DNA from: Linnemannia elongata
Lineage: Eukaryota; Mortierellomycota; Mortierellomycetes; Mortierellales; Mortierellaceae
Length of the DNA: 64,000 nucleotides
Assembly: GCA_036320915.1 (NCBI GenBank)
Contig: JAXBDG010000010.1
Location: 1,364,001-1,428,000, forward strand
Direction of reading: 5' to 3'
The notes under the pieces were generated by a model that was not told the origin of the DNA, made no database searches, and saw only the letters and a list, made by a program, of their open reading frames with translations. Every line of letters begins with the position of its first letter. Position 1 is the first letter of the stretch. The position numbers were made by a program, and so were the translations under genes. Shown in pieces: positions 35,401 to 48,146 of the stretch.

Positions 35401-38033
35401 TTGCGTATCGAATTTCGGGATGCAAAGTTCTGCAAATATCAGGTATTGTTGTGGACAGTTACGGTTTGAGTGACAACTTTACATTTCGACTCAAATCAAT
35501 TTTCTCATACACATTTTTTCTCTACACACAAAAAAAAAAAAAGGTCCTCAACCGTCTTAAGGAGTTTAGGACTTTACTCCATGCCATCCAGATCCCTCAG
35601 ACGGTCCAGCTCCTAATCGCCTTATGTATGAGAGCAAATCAGGAGAAGGGATGGTATATTGCCACCGATGTTGATGACAAGAACCAGCTTGTCCGGGTCT
35701 TTTGGATGACCCCAGGACAGAGGGATCTTTTCCGTCGCTATGGTGATGTGCTAGTGCATGACAATACTTACCGCACCAATCGCCTTGGCCTCCCGCTGCA
35801 CAACTTTGTGGTCGTCGATTGCGAATTCAAGACACGACTCGTTGCGACCGCTCTATCTCGTCATGAGACAAAAGAGGACTACAAATGGGTTCTCTCCAAG
35901 CTTCAAGACGCAACCGAAGGACTACTGCCCAAGGTTATGATGGTTGATCAAGATGCGGCAATGGATAGAACGCTTCCTTTGGTGTTTCAGGGTGTCCATG
36001 TGATTAACTGCATATGGCATATCCAGGAAAATCTGAGGAAGCATTTGTCTTGTAGATTGAATGACAGATACAGTCAATTTTTCAGTATGTTCAAAACCGC
36101 CTGTTGTGCCTTAACAGCCGGCGAGTTTGAACGCATCTGGGCACGCATCCTTCAAAACTTTGGAGGAGACGGCTTTGGCATCTCTATCACCTCTACTATT
36201 ACTCCTAGCATCGATACCACCACCATCGCCACTACCATCGTCGACGAAAACGACAGCAACAACAACCTCAACACTCTACCCAGCCTCTCCACTCCACCCA
36301 ACCTTTCCACTCCAGTAAATGTCGCCACTTCCCACATCGCTGCTGACCCCATCTTGTCCGTACAGGAGCGTGATACTCTCGAATCTGGCGAAGTTGGAGT
36401 ACATCTTGCAAGGCTTTACAACCGTCGTCATTTCTGGGCAGGACCATGGGTGCAAGCCTCTTTCACCGCAGGGATGCGCTCCACGCAGCGCGTTGAAAAG
36501 AACCACGATGTGCTCAAGATGTTTCTGCACAACAGCAAGACTTCCCTATCGGATCTGTTCAAAGCGATCATGAACAAGATTGAAGATGAAATCGATCTCT
36601 TCACCATTTTGTCGAATGATCCGAATGACGCCAAACCGATGAGACGCTTAGGCGTCAGCGATACGACCTACGATATCTTTGGTCAAGTCCTCGATGCCAG
36701 CAAGGTATTCCTCAGCCAGTGGGCTCAAGGTCAGCTGCGAACCGAGATGGATTATTCCTTTGGCCTCAAGTTCACAGTCGTTAATTTCGGAGCGGTTCCT
36801 TATGTCCAGGATGGTGATTTTTGCTTGGTGAGTTTTTTAATGATCCTTTGCCTTATTTTTAACCTCTTTGCTACTTTTTCATTCCTTTTACGAGCATTTT
36901 TTTCCTTGGTTTATGTAACACAAAGGAAAATGCACTAATCGCCGGTTTATTCCATTCATTCCCTCCAGTCAAAACTATCCCGCGCCGAACAACTTCAGCG
37001 TGGCTCGGTTCATGCTTTGCTCGCGTCCATCCCCAGGCACACATCGGAAGGGGTTTTCCGTGTCTCTTCTATGGCTGACACAGGAAAAAGCACGCGCCCA
37101 GAGTATGTGATCTTACGAACAAACCGCACCTACTTCTGTACCTGCGCATTGCAACAGAATAAGGGCATTGTTTGTAGGCATTTCTTTTGTTTGATGATGG
37201 AGGATGCACGATTCCTTTTTCACCCTTGCATGATTCTGCCACGCTGGTACAAAGAGGGGAAACAATTTGATCCGAACCTCAAGCAACAACTCTCCGACAA
37301 ACCTTTCCTCCGCGCACAGACGGTAACAGTCAACGAGGGTGCCAGCAAAGACCCGGTCGGCACGGATCTATCCATCGATACCTTTATGGACGACTCTAAC
37401 TCTATCCTTCGACCTCCACCTGTTGCTCGTCATTCAACACAACCCAAAGCCCCAGGGAACAGGATCCTTATCTCCGCCAAAAGTCTCGTCAAAAACACCA
37501 GTAAGCTGGACGGGATCGCGGAGACGATGCAAGCCCTTGAAGAGGGTGCTCGCCTTCTAGTTCAACAGTCACAAGTGCCTGGAACAGTGGGCGCAGATTT
37601 GAGCAAGGGATTGGATCTAGACAGTATAGTCGATGGAACCGAAAATGACCTGAAAGGAGAAGGTCGTCCACGTGGAGTCAGCCTTCCGCACGGTTGGAAG
37701 TCCAAGGCCACCAAGAAAGCAAGCAAGACTATTACCACTGGTGCAGCAATCCAAGCGACCAAAGCGACCAAGGCGACCAATGCGATCAAGGCAACCAAAG
37801 CAATCAAGGCGACCAAAGCGACCAAGGCGGCCAAATCTACAGCAGCCAATGGAAATGGTGTTCGCGTTGCTGTCAAACGAACAAGAACGGGAGACGATAA
37901 TGGCAGCGACGGCGGTGATGTTGAGGAGGTAGACTTGCCAAAGAAGATGCAGAGAGGGCCAAAGTCAAAGTCCGGCGAGGGGCGAGGTTCAAGAAGGCAG
38001 AGAAGCGGGAGTATGGATGCCCCTGGCCAGTAA
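32487..38033 (+). CDS. Ulp1-type (C48) protease - MULE transposase fusion protein
   Basis: Exons 32487-33713, 33810-33977, 34098-34208, 34297-34356, 34466-34982, 35111-35442, 35544-36827, 36969-38033 give 4764 nt and 1587 residues, all GT-AG with phase kept. Residues ~290-390 form a Ulp1/SENP papain-fold protease with catalytic His299 (GRHWGVIKLD), Asp316, Gln361 and Cys367 (QSDGSSCGV). An acidic, Ser-rich linker of about 190 residues follows. A FAR1-like zinc domain spans ~640-740 (SFFGFYTSKK, PRCGCPFAIS, HCEH). The MULE DDE core has Asp878 (VHDNTYRTNRLG), Asp940 (MMVDQDAAM), Cys961-x2-His964 and Glu1123 (STQRVEKNHDVLK). A SWIM finger, C-x-C-x9-C-x-H, is at 1290-1304, then a basic tail with ATKATK repeats. 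It should catalyse cut-and-paste transposition; the protease may process or deSUMOylate a nuclear partner (inference). The true start may be ATG 32583 or an upstream exon. If the first intron is not spliced, the protease ends alone at 33725. Confidence 0.8.
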
Positions 38034-38952
38034 TGGTGCATGTGAAGGGAGAGAAAGGGTTGAGGAGGAGGCGAAAAAATGGTAAAATATGAAACAAGAG
38101 AATGAAGCCTGAAGAATACTCAATTAAAGACATATGATATTATGTGATTTTTTTTTTATTCAAATACAAAGTCTTTGACGTGGTCTAAATTGAGGTTGTA
38201 AGATGGTAAAAGAAGGGAGCAAATCATGGATGTGTATCGTGCTGCGGGTGTTAACAGATGGGTAAAGGATGTGCCTACGGTCGTGTTTTGGCAGCGGGAG
38301 AAGGAAAGAAATGAAGAAGGGAAGGGAATTTAGGCGAAAAGTAACTGGTTTGTGGACGACTCTTTCTTTGCAGGCCCTTTACTCTCGTAGCTGCGCGCCC
38401 ACCCGATAAAGTATGGTTAGGGAAACTCTTCTTTCGACGGTTTCATATGTGCTGCTTTGTGTGATTGTGAATAAAATAAGACACCGTTGCCGATCGTAGT
38501 TAAGGGATGGGTTGCACATTGCTTGCTACGTTTGTACTGTGAGGGACACTATCTTTTCTTTGTGGTATTCTCCACCACCCCCCACCCCCCCTCCCCGGCC
38601 CAAGTAAAAGTAGGCATGTGTCCCTTTTGACTATCTTAGACTCGTAGCACGCACTTGTAGACGGGTAAGGCCTGTTGATCAACTGTGTTTATGTGTCAGT
38701 AAGTGTAATTTTGACCGAGTGGTTGGCGTAGGTCGGGAGTGAGTACTAACGGGTCAACGGCACAGAGAAAGAGAACCATCTGCAATGTGTAAAGGCGTTG
38801 GTGCCAAGGGCTTTGAAAGGGGGGTTTACATTGTATACTATGGTCAAACGTAATCAGAAAAATAACGAGCATGATGGTGGGGTTCAGGACGACTCTTGTT
38901 GTTTGCATATAGCCTTCTCCTCCTTTACACTCTCTCCTTTGCGCACCTCCTT
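38034..38952. other. intergenic region within the transposon
   Basis: About 920 bp between the convergent transposase and zinc-cluster B genes. It contains a T-run (38148-38158) and a C-rich tract (38576-38594). Nothing else was recognised. Confidence 0.5.
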
Positions 38953-40062
38953 TCACTCCTCCGCCTCCTCCTTCACATCCTCATCCTTATGCACTTCTCC
39001 CATCTCCTCAGCTGCATCCTCCATGTCCTGTGAGTCCTTCTTCGCTATCTTCATTTTATTCTCTTCTCCAGCCATCCCACGCGAGAATTCCTCATTGTGG
39101 TGTGCAGTAACTTGAGCCTGCGCCATGTTTCTTTCCAAGCTATTTTCATACTCTGGGGACTCGGACTCTGAGATAACTTGATCGTGGTCATCAAGATGCG
39201 GGATGTAGCGTCTCAGGTCGACACCAAGCCTAAAGTGTCCATCGACAGAACTTCCTGGCATGGTGAATCTTTCCTGTGAATCTAAGAAAAAAAAAACGTA
39301 AGAGTTAAGTTAATTTGAGAAAACGCACAGCCACATGCATAAGGAGAGCAAGTGTTTACCTGTCTGCCACCCAGGCTTCTCAAATGTGAACCTCTCGATC
39401 CTGTTAAGCAGTCCCTCAGTCTTGTTCATCAGTTTCACAATATTTTCAATGATCTTGTTTTGCTTGGCGGAAAGGTCCTTGTTATTATCCATCAGTTGTT
39501 TAAACGATGTCGAAAGGTCGGCCTTGAGACTATCGATGCTGTCCTCGATCTGATATAGCCGCTCAGACCCCATCTGACTGTACCCAAGAAGGGCCATAAC
39601 GGTGTTCTGGAACCGAACTATGCCTTGCACTTGCTCCTCGTTGGAGCCGTCCATGTCGATGTCGGGCTGTAGAAATGGACTCATGGGAGCTCGATGGCCT
39701 GAGCTTGCGCTTGAAGAGGCACTTGTCGCTGGGTAGGGAGCCTGACGCGCCCGCTGCTGTCGTCCTAGTTGTTGGCGGAGTAAACGGAAGCGAGCGGTGT
39801 CATCGGAGCGTACAAAACGGCAGACAGCAATATGCTTCAACACATTCTGACGAACATTGGTGGTTACTTGGCATTGGGTCGACGGACATGGATAATGATT
39901 ATCGTGTTCCTCGCTGCGTTCAACCATGATATCGGGGAGTCCAGGTCGTTGAACAAGAACCGCAATCTTCTCATGGTATCTCTTGTTATGCTCCTCGGTT
40001 TGTTCCTCCGGAGGGATCCGGCAAAGTCTTCGATCAAAGTGTGGGCAGAGGACGGTAGGCAT
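38953..40062 (-). CDS. element-encoded zinc-cluster and coiled-coil protein B (unknown function)
   Basis: Two exons on the minus strand: 40062 down to 39360, and 39281 down to 38953 (intron 39282-39359), giving 343 residues. The start MPTVLCPHFDRRLC was chosen because it opens the first Cys/His cluster; an in-frame ATG at 40239 would add 59 poorly composed residues. Cluster 1 is C-x7-C with a later H-x4-H (residues ~6-30). Cluster 2 is CPSTQC-x11-H-x3-C (residues ~61-79). A Ser/Ala-rich linker follows, then a probable coiled coil with DSIDSLKADL and KQNKIIENIVKLMNK (residues ~160-225), and an acidic Glu-rich tail. The cluster layout matches zinc-cluster protein A, so the two probably share ancestry. 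Oligomerising DNA binding as a transposition accessory factor is inference. Confidence 0.6.
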
Positions 40063-40984
40063 CGAGGGAGTTATGAGTGGAAATGTGTCTAGAATACTTT
40101 TCTGCTGTTGTGATATGGAAGTGTTGGAATTGGTTTGCTTATGAACAGTATGCAAATAAATAAAAAGAAAAAGAGATATAGATGTCGTTGTTGTACGAGA
40201 TTTATTTTGTGGTTCGTTGGGTGTGCATTGCAAGGACAAACGCGATTCTGCTTCTTCTGATGTGGTCCTGTTGGCTTCGGCGCGGACGGGCGTATCATGT
40301 AAGTGACTATGAGTAAATAGATGGCAGTATCAATTGGGTATTACTCATATCGGCCGGGCAGTCGCTTCGCCAGTATCAAAGAAATAAAAAAAGTGGCAAG
40401 CAAGGGAATAAAGGGAAGAGGATGTGGTCAAGAAAGAGGAAGGAAAATCAATGAAAGGCCCGTGCAAACATGTGCACCCTTTCTCTTTCGAGTCCCTCAG
40501 TCATGCTTGTCCTCTCTGCCTCGCCCTCTCTCTCACACACACACGCACACACGCACACACCTCCATCTCCTTTTTCACGGAGCCGCGAACGAGCGTGTTA
40601 CGTAAGTGATTGTGGGTAAATAGATGGCTATACTAATTGGGTATTATTCATATCGGTCAAGCATTCGCTTCGCCAGAATCCAAGAAAAAAAAAGAGGCAA
40701 GCGAGGGAATAAAGGGAAGAGGATGTGGTCAAAAAAAGAGGAAGGAAAATCAATGAAAGGCCCGTGCAAACATGTGCAGCTGTTGTGGTACGGGTTTATT
40801 TTTATTTATCCGTTTTTTTAACGAAGAAACGCTCAACCGATCAAGCCACACGAGCCGATACTGCTTATTATCTGCTCTGTGGTGCAAAATAAAGAAAACG
40901 CACTCTTTCTTCTCGTTAATTCTACCCATACTTCTCACACTCTTTTCATTTTCGAGTCCCCCAGTCATTCTTGTACTCTCTGTC

Positions 40985-41120
<136 letters not shown>

Positions 41121-42429
41121 GCACACACTTCTATCTCCTTTTTCATGGAGGGTCGAGGCCGAGCGTGTTATGCACGTGATTGCGAGGTTGGTATCGCCTA
41201 TATCGACCAAGCAATTGCTGGACCAGAGTCAAGGAAAAGAAAGGGGTGAAAAGTATGCAGTCTAAGTTAACGAGAAAAAAAGAGTTGTTTTATTGTTTTA
41301 CACCACTGGAGTGATATTTAACCACAGATGTGATAGTTAATCACAGAGGTGGTAAATAATCACGGAGATGATGATTATTATAAACAATCACGGAGGTGGT
41401 AGTTGAGAAGCGACCATCCGCCATGTGGTGATGTGGTCGCTAGCAGCACTTCTTCGTTAAATAAAAAGACGGGGTAAAATAGAATAAAAACCCCGTACCG
41501 CAACAGGGGGAGAGGCATACGTCACATCATGCACCCTTTGATCCCAGGTCAGTCTTTGCAAGGCTCGTATTCTGAGTTCTCACGAGCTTGCCTTTCGCCC
41601 TCTCTCTCACCCCACGCTAGCTTTTTATTTGGGGATATTCGTCCTTGGTTGTACACCTTGTTGTTTCTATCAAGATCCAGGCCTAAGAAAAGTATAAGGT
41701 TATGGAGGCCCATTCGCGCCGTTATGCTTTGACCACTTTGTAAAAGAAGAAAACAAAAAAAAAAAAAAAAAAAAAAAAGAAAGCGACGTAGGCACATGTT
41801 TTTGCCCAATTCTCTCTTTTTTTATAACACGAGTAGGAGGAAGTTGTCTACTTGAAAGCTTGTATCGTTCCTCCTTGGCTTCCTCTCGTTCTGCCCCTCA
41901 CCATCTTTTGTTTTTCTGTTGGATTGATGGTGGAGGTGGTTGTTCCTTAACTTAATCACTCATTCCTGCTACCTCATCGTTGTTGTTTTTGCTTAACTGT
42001 TTTTCTTATGTATAATTGTGTGGGTAAGAAAAGAGCATGCAGGTGATTAGTATCGCTTGCCTTTCTCTGTTTTCTATCTTTTCGAAGCACCCGTGCACGG
42101 GTGCAAGTTTACGAAATGAGAGATACAGGGAGCGGAGAGGAAGGAGAGAGAGGGAGCAATGGACGACTGTCATTAGAAAAACGACTCATTGTACACAGCT
42201 CAGCTGTTGAGAATTCTTACAACGTTTTAAAAAGAGCTACAGTCCGAATTGGACTTTTCCTCCCTTCTGTTCCATTTTCCTTTTCTCTTTCGTATTATTA
42301 TATCGCCTTATGACACTCAACTCTCCTCTTCCTCTTTATCCCTCCATCCGTCCCCCATTCCCTCCACTCACGTTATCCCTTGTCTCCCTTTCTCCTTCAC
42401 TCTTTTCTTTTTTCTTAACACCCTTCCCC

Positions 42430-42590
42430 CTTTCCCTCTACCCCCCTCTACCCCCCTCTAGCTGCTTCCCTCTACTCCCCTCTAGCTGCTCCCCTCTATT
42501 CCCCTCTAGCTGCTCCCCTCTACCCCCCTCTTGCTGCTTCCCTCTACTCCCCTCTAGATGCTCCCCTCTACTCCCCTCTAGCTGCTCCCT
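42430..42590 (+). repeat. 24-bp minisatellite, right copy
   Basis: About six units of the C/T-rich complement of the left minisatellite, with the same unit variants in the same order apart from two missing units. Confidence 0.85.
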
Positions 42591-43630
42591 CTAATCCTCC
42601 TCACCTTCCCTCTGCCCTCCTTTAGCCTCTCCTTCTACCTTTCATCTCTCACCAATTCTTATTCTCTTCTACCTTTAGATGCACAATCAGGTCCTTGGCA
42701 CCTCTCCCTGTAATCACTTCCTCTTTGAGTGCAGAATTACACGGACGGCAAGGCATAAGATACCTCGAAGAATAAACTATATTTTGCTTATTTTATTCGT
42801 CCTGTATGACATATTTGACAAAGAAACAAACGAGCAAACAAGGACTGTGTAGGATCCTGAGCTTGGTGGAGCTTGATTTAGCCTTGTTTCCTTGTGTTTG
42901 AATATAAAGAGAGATTGAAGAGACGAGATCTGAAAAGAAGACAAAGCGAATGACGGTTCATGTTCAGTAATGGCCTGAAAGATGAGGCTAATTTGTGTTT
43001 CGACTCTGGCCAGGTTCAAGTGTGAACGGGTGTAAAAATGAGTGTAACAAGGATGTAAAAGTCAGGTCAAGATGGCCGGCATCCTGAAGACAAAAAAAAA
43101 TTCGCCAGCAAAATGGACACTCAAGGCGTCAAACACCTTTTGTTGCCTTCTGTCAAATCAATGAGGCAAAAACAAAAAAAATGGACAATTCACAGATAAG
43201 GGCGTCGCCTAGTCAAATGACTTAAGGCATCCAGCAGCGCTGGTCAAACCAGGATTAGACCAATTGTCGGCAAATAAAAACCGCCTCCTTTCTGCTGTAA
43301 TCCTTACTCAGTTGTAAAGGAAGCAGAATCGAGTTTTGTTTACAATGGGGTAAGAAAAGGCGATGCCGTATGTTCCTACAAGTATGTAAAAAATGGATTT
43401 GGGGCTAATTGATACACCATTGTAAACATTCCAAAAAAACCAGAGCCTTACTGGGTTGTTCGACCTTCGTTTTATGAAATGCTTACCTATGTGTGTTTAT
43501 TCACTCGTTGAGTGCGTCTTACACTAATGTAAAAGACCCCCTTTCATCGAATCTTTACTCATAGTACACTTTCATGCATACACCCTTGTAAGCATTTAAT
43601 TTACAGAGTATTGTAAGAAATTCTTTTTTG

Positions 43631-43640
43631 ATTCACTCCC
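43631..43640. repeat. target-site duplication, right copy
   Basis: attcactccc, identical to 26921-26930. It runs on into a homopolymer tract of about 14 more C and 18 T (to 43672). Confidence 0.75.
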
Positions 43641-43672
43641 CCCCCCCCCCCCCCTTTTTTTTTTTTTTTTTT

Positions 43673-44107
43673 CATGCACTGCATCTATGCAAGTAAATCA
43701 CTCACTCTGTCGCACAACGTACAAGTACAGTACATGGACATGTACATACATACAACACAATAATTAGCATGTGCAATACTTTTTTTTCTTAGTCTCCCAG
43801 AAGGATCCCAGCTCTGCTCAAGCCTGTCAAATGGAGTACATTGACACCATTGCTAAACTCACATCTAGGCCTTACGCTGCGGTATGAGTCAAAAAGACCA
43901 AACTCAAACTATGTGTGGGAGGGAATGTGATAACCTGCCACACCTTGAACAAGGTTGTCCAAAGCGGTGGGAGCCTTTCGTCGCGTCGTCCAAGTCCTTT
44001 CAATGTCGGTTGATGCGAGTGTTGTCGATGTCGCCCGTGCCTCAGGGGCCTCTCTTTCCATCGTCATCTTGGGGTATCTTGCAGGTAGAGGTGGTGTTTT
44101 CGCGTTG
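43673..44107. other. right flank of the transposon, unassigned
   Basis: About 430 bp with short coding-like stretches (for example 43793-43890 after an AG) but no consistent reading frame or recognisable domain. The minus-strand side may be the far 3' end of the decayed F-box gene next door. Confidence 0.3.
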
Positions 44108-44660
44108 TCATGTTGCTCCCTCGATGAGGTGTAAAGGTACAATAGAGGTCTCGATGTAGGGTTGGGAAAGCCAAAGAGGACAAAGGCACACTTGATTCTT
44201 CCTGGCCATCTCTCCCCGCCACCCGTTCGGCGTCCTTTCAGATCCGCTGTTGCTCCTGTTGTCCTTGAACTCGGTCTTTCGGAATAACTCCAAGGCATAC
44301 TCCGACGACATGTTAGAGATACTCGAACACACAACCCAGTTGCGTCAGATCCTTGAGACGACCGAAATAGTTCTCGCACTTGAAAAATAAACACCCGTTG
44401 ATGGTTCCTCTAGGCCTTTTTTTCTGGAGCACTCGAGTCTTCTCCTCTTCCTCTGTCTTAGCGAAACTCTTCAAAGGCTCCTAATTCTCATTATCCTTCT
44501 CGTTGAACTCCATGTCATAGAGTTCTTTACGGTATTTGTCGTAGTAGTTCAAGACATCCTGCATTTCCTCTATTGTGATCCCCATTTGGAAATTCCTCCT
44601 CTCACAAAGGCCCCTTTACCGCCAGTCGCAGTTTCTCCATTTTTTGCACCAGCTAGTTTC
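44108..44660 (-). pseudogene. decayed F-box/LRR C-terminal fragment
   Basis: Minus-strand reading gives broken pieces: MGITIEEMQDVLNYYDKY, then an in-frame stop near 44480, then CENYFGRLKDLTQLGCVFEY, a frame change, and MSSEYALELFRKTEFKDNRS. The YFGRLKDLTQL piece has the same layout as GRLKAVKSLKKVDLDW in the F-box gene at 24558-26627 and is typical of the last LRRs of fungal F-box proteins. Internal stops and frame changes mark it as dead. It is not a direct continuation of the F-box gene on the other side of the transposon, which is intact. Confidence 0.6.
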
Positions 44661-44854
44661 CGTAGTCTCCATCCATTTAGTTCGAGGCACCATATTATCC
44701 ATATTATCCTAATAGACCATGGTCTTGCTTAAGAACTCACCATACTAAATAAAGTGTCAATTGAATATGTTTTCTATGATTGCTTATGTAGATAAACGAA
44801 CAACGAAATAGGGAGGATGTATATGCCGTCTCTCTCACGAGCAATAAGCTAAAT

Positions 44855-44901
<47 letters not shown>

Positions 44902-45310
44902 TGACTTGTCCACATGCCGTTCGAATACCTTTTATGCTCAACTCTCGTTTTGCGCTCAGCCCAATTTTTAGAAACAAACATCATCACATTCTGTCCTAAT
45001 AGAGAGAGAAAGGGAGAAAAAAGGTGCACAGCCAATAAATGGAGCAGGGACAAAGCGAAATAGTGTTACTTTTAATGACATGCCTATCCATTCACCCATG
45101 AAACCGACGATAGCAACAACGACGATTATGGGTGTATCATTGTGTGTTCATATGAGTGCGTCTCTGTAGTTCCTTTCATATGTGGGGGTGGGGGGGAGAC
45201 AAAAGGGTCGCGCAATTGATACAACCGGGGAAATATGTACAACGAGCCTACAACGAAGTCAGACGTTGAGGCAACGACAGCTCCTATGTCCAACAAGGAC
45301 GAGGATACCA

Positions 45311-45366
<56 letters not shown>

Positions 45367-45681
45367 TATCCCTTATCCATGAGGAAAGTCGCCCTTTCCC
45401 TCTCTTTCACTCTCCTATCCTTTGGTCGATATTTCCCTTGTCGTCCTACTTCCTTCCTTTATGCGGGGTCCCCTTGTTTGATATGTAGGTGATGTCTTCG
45501 TGAATAAATATTTCAGTTATTGTTGACGGCGTCTCTTTTCTTTTTTTTTTTGTCTCCTTCAGTCAACATCCTTCCATTCCAACAACCCCTCCTTTCCCTC
45601 TAGTTTTGCGTTAATTTATTTAGCCTTTCTGTGCCTTCACTCTTCTGTACCCACACCCCTTTCTCATCCGCAGATCCAAAA
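44661..45681. other. intergenic region with microsatellites
   Basis: About 1 kb with a GA tract at 44859-44899, a CT tract at 45317-45361 and a T-run near 45540-45551. It includes the CT-rich former promoter of the Kelch pseudogene. No gene was recognised. Confidence 0.6.
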
Positions 45682-47345
45682 ATGTGGCAGCCCTCTCTTC
45701 TTCTCAGTGTATCGCTCGCACCTTTTCTACGGCCTATACCCACGCACAACAGAATTACACGTTAACCACCTACTATGACCCAAAATCAGCATTCGCCGAG
45801 GGTAAAGCCCTCTACCTCTATGGTGGAAGGGCTGTCGCCTTGACTGACGCCAACTTCCCCTCCAACCAAACATTTCTGCTCTCTCAACCTCATGGTCCAA
45901 CGACAGCCCTGTCTTTCGCCAGCTAGCGTGTGGGTTCCCACCCAAGGGGGCCACAAGCGCAATCTACAACAACAAAAATACCTGGTGCATTTCCAACTAA
46001 CAGTATATCTCCCTCTATGACGTCCAGAAGAACACCCAGGGGGCATTACCTTGCGATACAAATACAGTAACCTGGAATTTAACATGGCCGCCATCGCGCA
46101 TCTGATCAACAACCCTGTCTATGTCGGTCAATGGATGGCAGGCCGACTCCAACTTGTCCAACTCCGTCAGTACGATGCACTATGATGAGATGAAGGGTCA
46201 AATCTTTCCCTGTTGGGAAAAGTGTCCCCTTGAGCGGTGGTTATGCTGCAGTATGAAGTACGAAACGAAATTTGATCGTTATCCATGGTGGGTATAACAG
46301 GCCTGGACTATTAAAGAAGGCGTCCTGTACGAGTACATCCCCATCACCCATAAGGGCGAAATCCCACCTCCTCACTATGGGCACTGCATGATTGAAGCGT
46401 ACGGCGATACCATGGTTATTCTCATTGGAGGGTCACTGACCTGAATCCGACGAGTGCCGATATCTCCATCTTTGACGTGGCGACCTTGACGTGGACAGAG
46501 CCCGACAGGAGAATCAACCGTTAGTAGAGCGTACGCGGCTTGTGCTGTCACCAATGACGTGTTTGTTGCCAGGGGTGGAGCCACACAGATGGACAACAAT
46601 TTAGACCCGACGACTGTCTACAACTTGAAGATAAATAGGAATGGTGCCTGGCAAAAGAACTTTTCGCCTGACAGCGTTGTCGCGCCGTCACATGTTGGAG
46701 CTATTGTCGGAGGGGTCCCTGATGGATTGGCATTGATTTCTGAGGTAGTGCTCGGGTTCGTTGTTTACCGTCGCAAGAAACGCGCAGAGGCTGAGAAACA
46801 TTCTTTATCGAGGGAAGAAGAAGGTATTACATCTAGATCCAATTCAGACGACTCGATTACGCTCAAGCACAAGGAAGGAGTGGGCACTCAACGTGCGTCC
46901 TATGTGGTCCATGCACCCGTCACCACTGATATCTCACCCATGACCCCCACCGGATACGAATCGTCGGCCTACACAGCCATCGGCTACGCTCAGCCCAGCA
47001 GTCAACCCCAGCCCCAGGTGTACACTTCCGTCGGTGCTGCTCCTGTCATCGACGGCTCAATGTACTGTACAACACAGGATATACCCCTCCAACACAGTAA
47101 ATCTACGACCCCGAGCGATTGCTCAAGGAGCCTCCTCTTGTGACCCAACCTTATGTCGCCACAGACTCACCACAGTTCCAAAACCAACAAACAACATACC
47201 AATTTGGTAATGAGGTTAAGAGGACATGGAAGACCGTACAGCAAGGATGAGGTTGCCCGTCGCAACCCTCAGGGGGTCGGAATGATTATTATAGCCTCAA
47301 TAACAGCAAGCCCCCTCAGCGACATTATTTTTTTCTTCATGTGCA
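45682..47345 (+). pseudogene. decayed Kelch-repeat membrane protein gene
   Basis: It begins with an ATG and a signal-peptide-like stretch (MWQPSLLLSVSLAPF) but shifts frame almost at once. Pieces in different frames follow: FAEGKALYLYGGRAV, stops near 45925 and 46000, a HCMIEAYGDTMVILIGG segment near 46384-46430, ACAVTNDVFVARGGATQ near 46540-46590, then a TM-like segment and tail (to 47143), with the tail resuming in another frame as IYDPERLLKEPPLVTQPY up to ~47345. Each piece matches the two intact Kelch genes downstream in the same order. Several frameshifts and stops mean no functional product; I do not reconstruct it. Confidence 0.85.
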
Positions 47346-48146
47346 TTGGAGACTAACAATTGCGAGAAAACAAATACGCAAATACCAATAAACAAACAAA
47401 CAAGCCAACAGACTACCAATCCTCATTTTTTTACCGCCACACAAAAAATGAGCGCTTTGATTTTCTTCATCTTTTTTCTCGCTTATTGGATTTTTTTTGT
47501 GGTACCCCATGATGAGAGCAGCTTACTAGTGGTAACTCCGAAGGAGGGAGGGGGAAGGAAGGAAGGAAAATAGGGTGTATGTTTGCTTGGATGTGTATGT
47601 TTTTATGAGGGTGTCTGTGAAAGATGAAGGAGAGGAAAAGTGTATGTGTGTAGGGGTACATCAAGGCAGACAGGCATAGCACCGCATAGCGCGGGTCCCC
47701 TCTCAAAATCGGCATTTCCCTACTCTGTGTTGTTTTTTTGTGTATTTGTTTTTCTGTAACTCCACTTTGTACCTTTGAGGGAGAGGGAGAAGACCTTCGA
47801 GATAAACAATCGAGGGAGAGAAGTGTGTGCAGCCCACTTTACCCAATTCTTGAGCGAGGAGTTTCTCTTCCATTCCTTTTGCTCGATTGCTTCTTGTCTT
47901 CTTCTCCCTCCTCTTCTTTCCTTTTGCCTCTCCATTGACTCACAACTTTCCCTTCACCTTCTATTTCCACCGCTCGCTCTCTCTTCTTCTTTCCTCCAAC
48001 TCCAATTCTCCGTCGCTTTGTTATCTTATGTCTTGACAACTGTAACTGCTCTCGTTTCTCTCCTTGTCTCCCTCCCACCCTTCCATCATCCTCTCTCTCT
48101 TTCCCCTGCCTCTTCTCCGCCTTGTCCCTCTCAAATTCAGCCAGTA
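47346..48146. other. intergenic region / CT-rich promoter of the Kelch gene
   Basis: About 800 bp. The right half (47860-48140) is strongly pyrimidine-rich, as usual upstream of genes in this window. The open frame that runs through it into the Kelch gene encodes low-complexity Ser/Pro/Leu and is taken as 5' UTR. Confidence 0.6.

Noticed and set aside
47775..48146. N-terminal extension of the Kelch protein from ATG 47775
   Set aside because: The extra 124 residues are CT-repeat-derived Ser/Pro/Leu, and a proper signal peptide begins at 48147.
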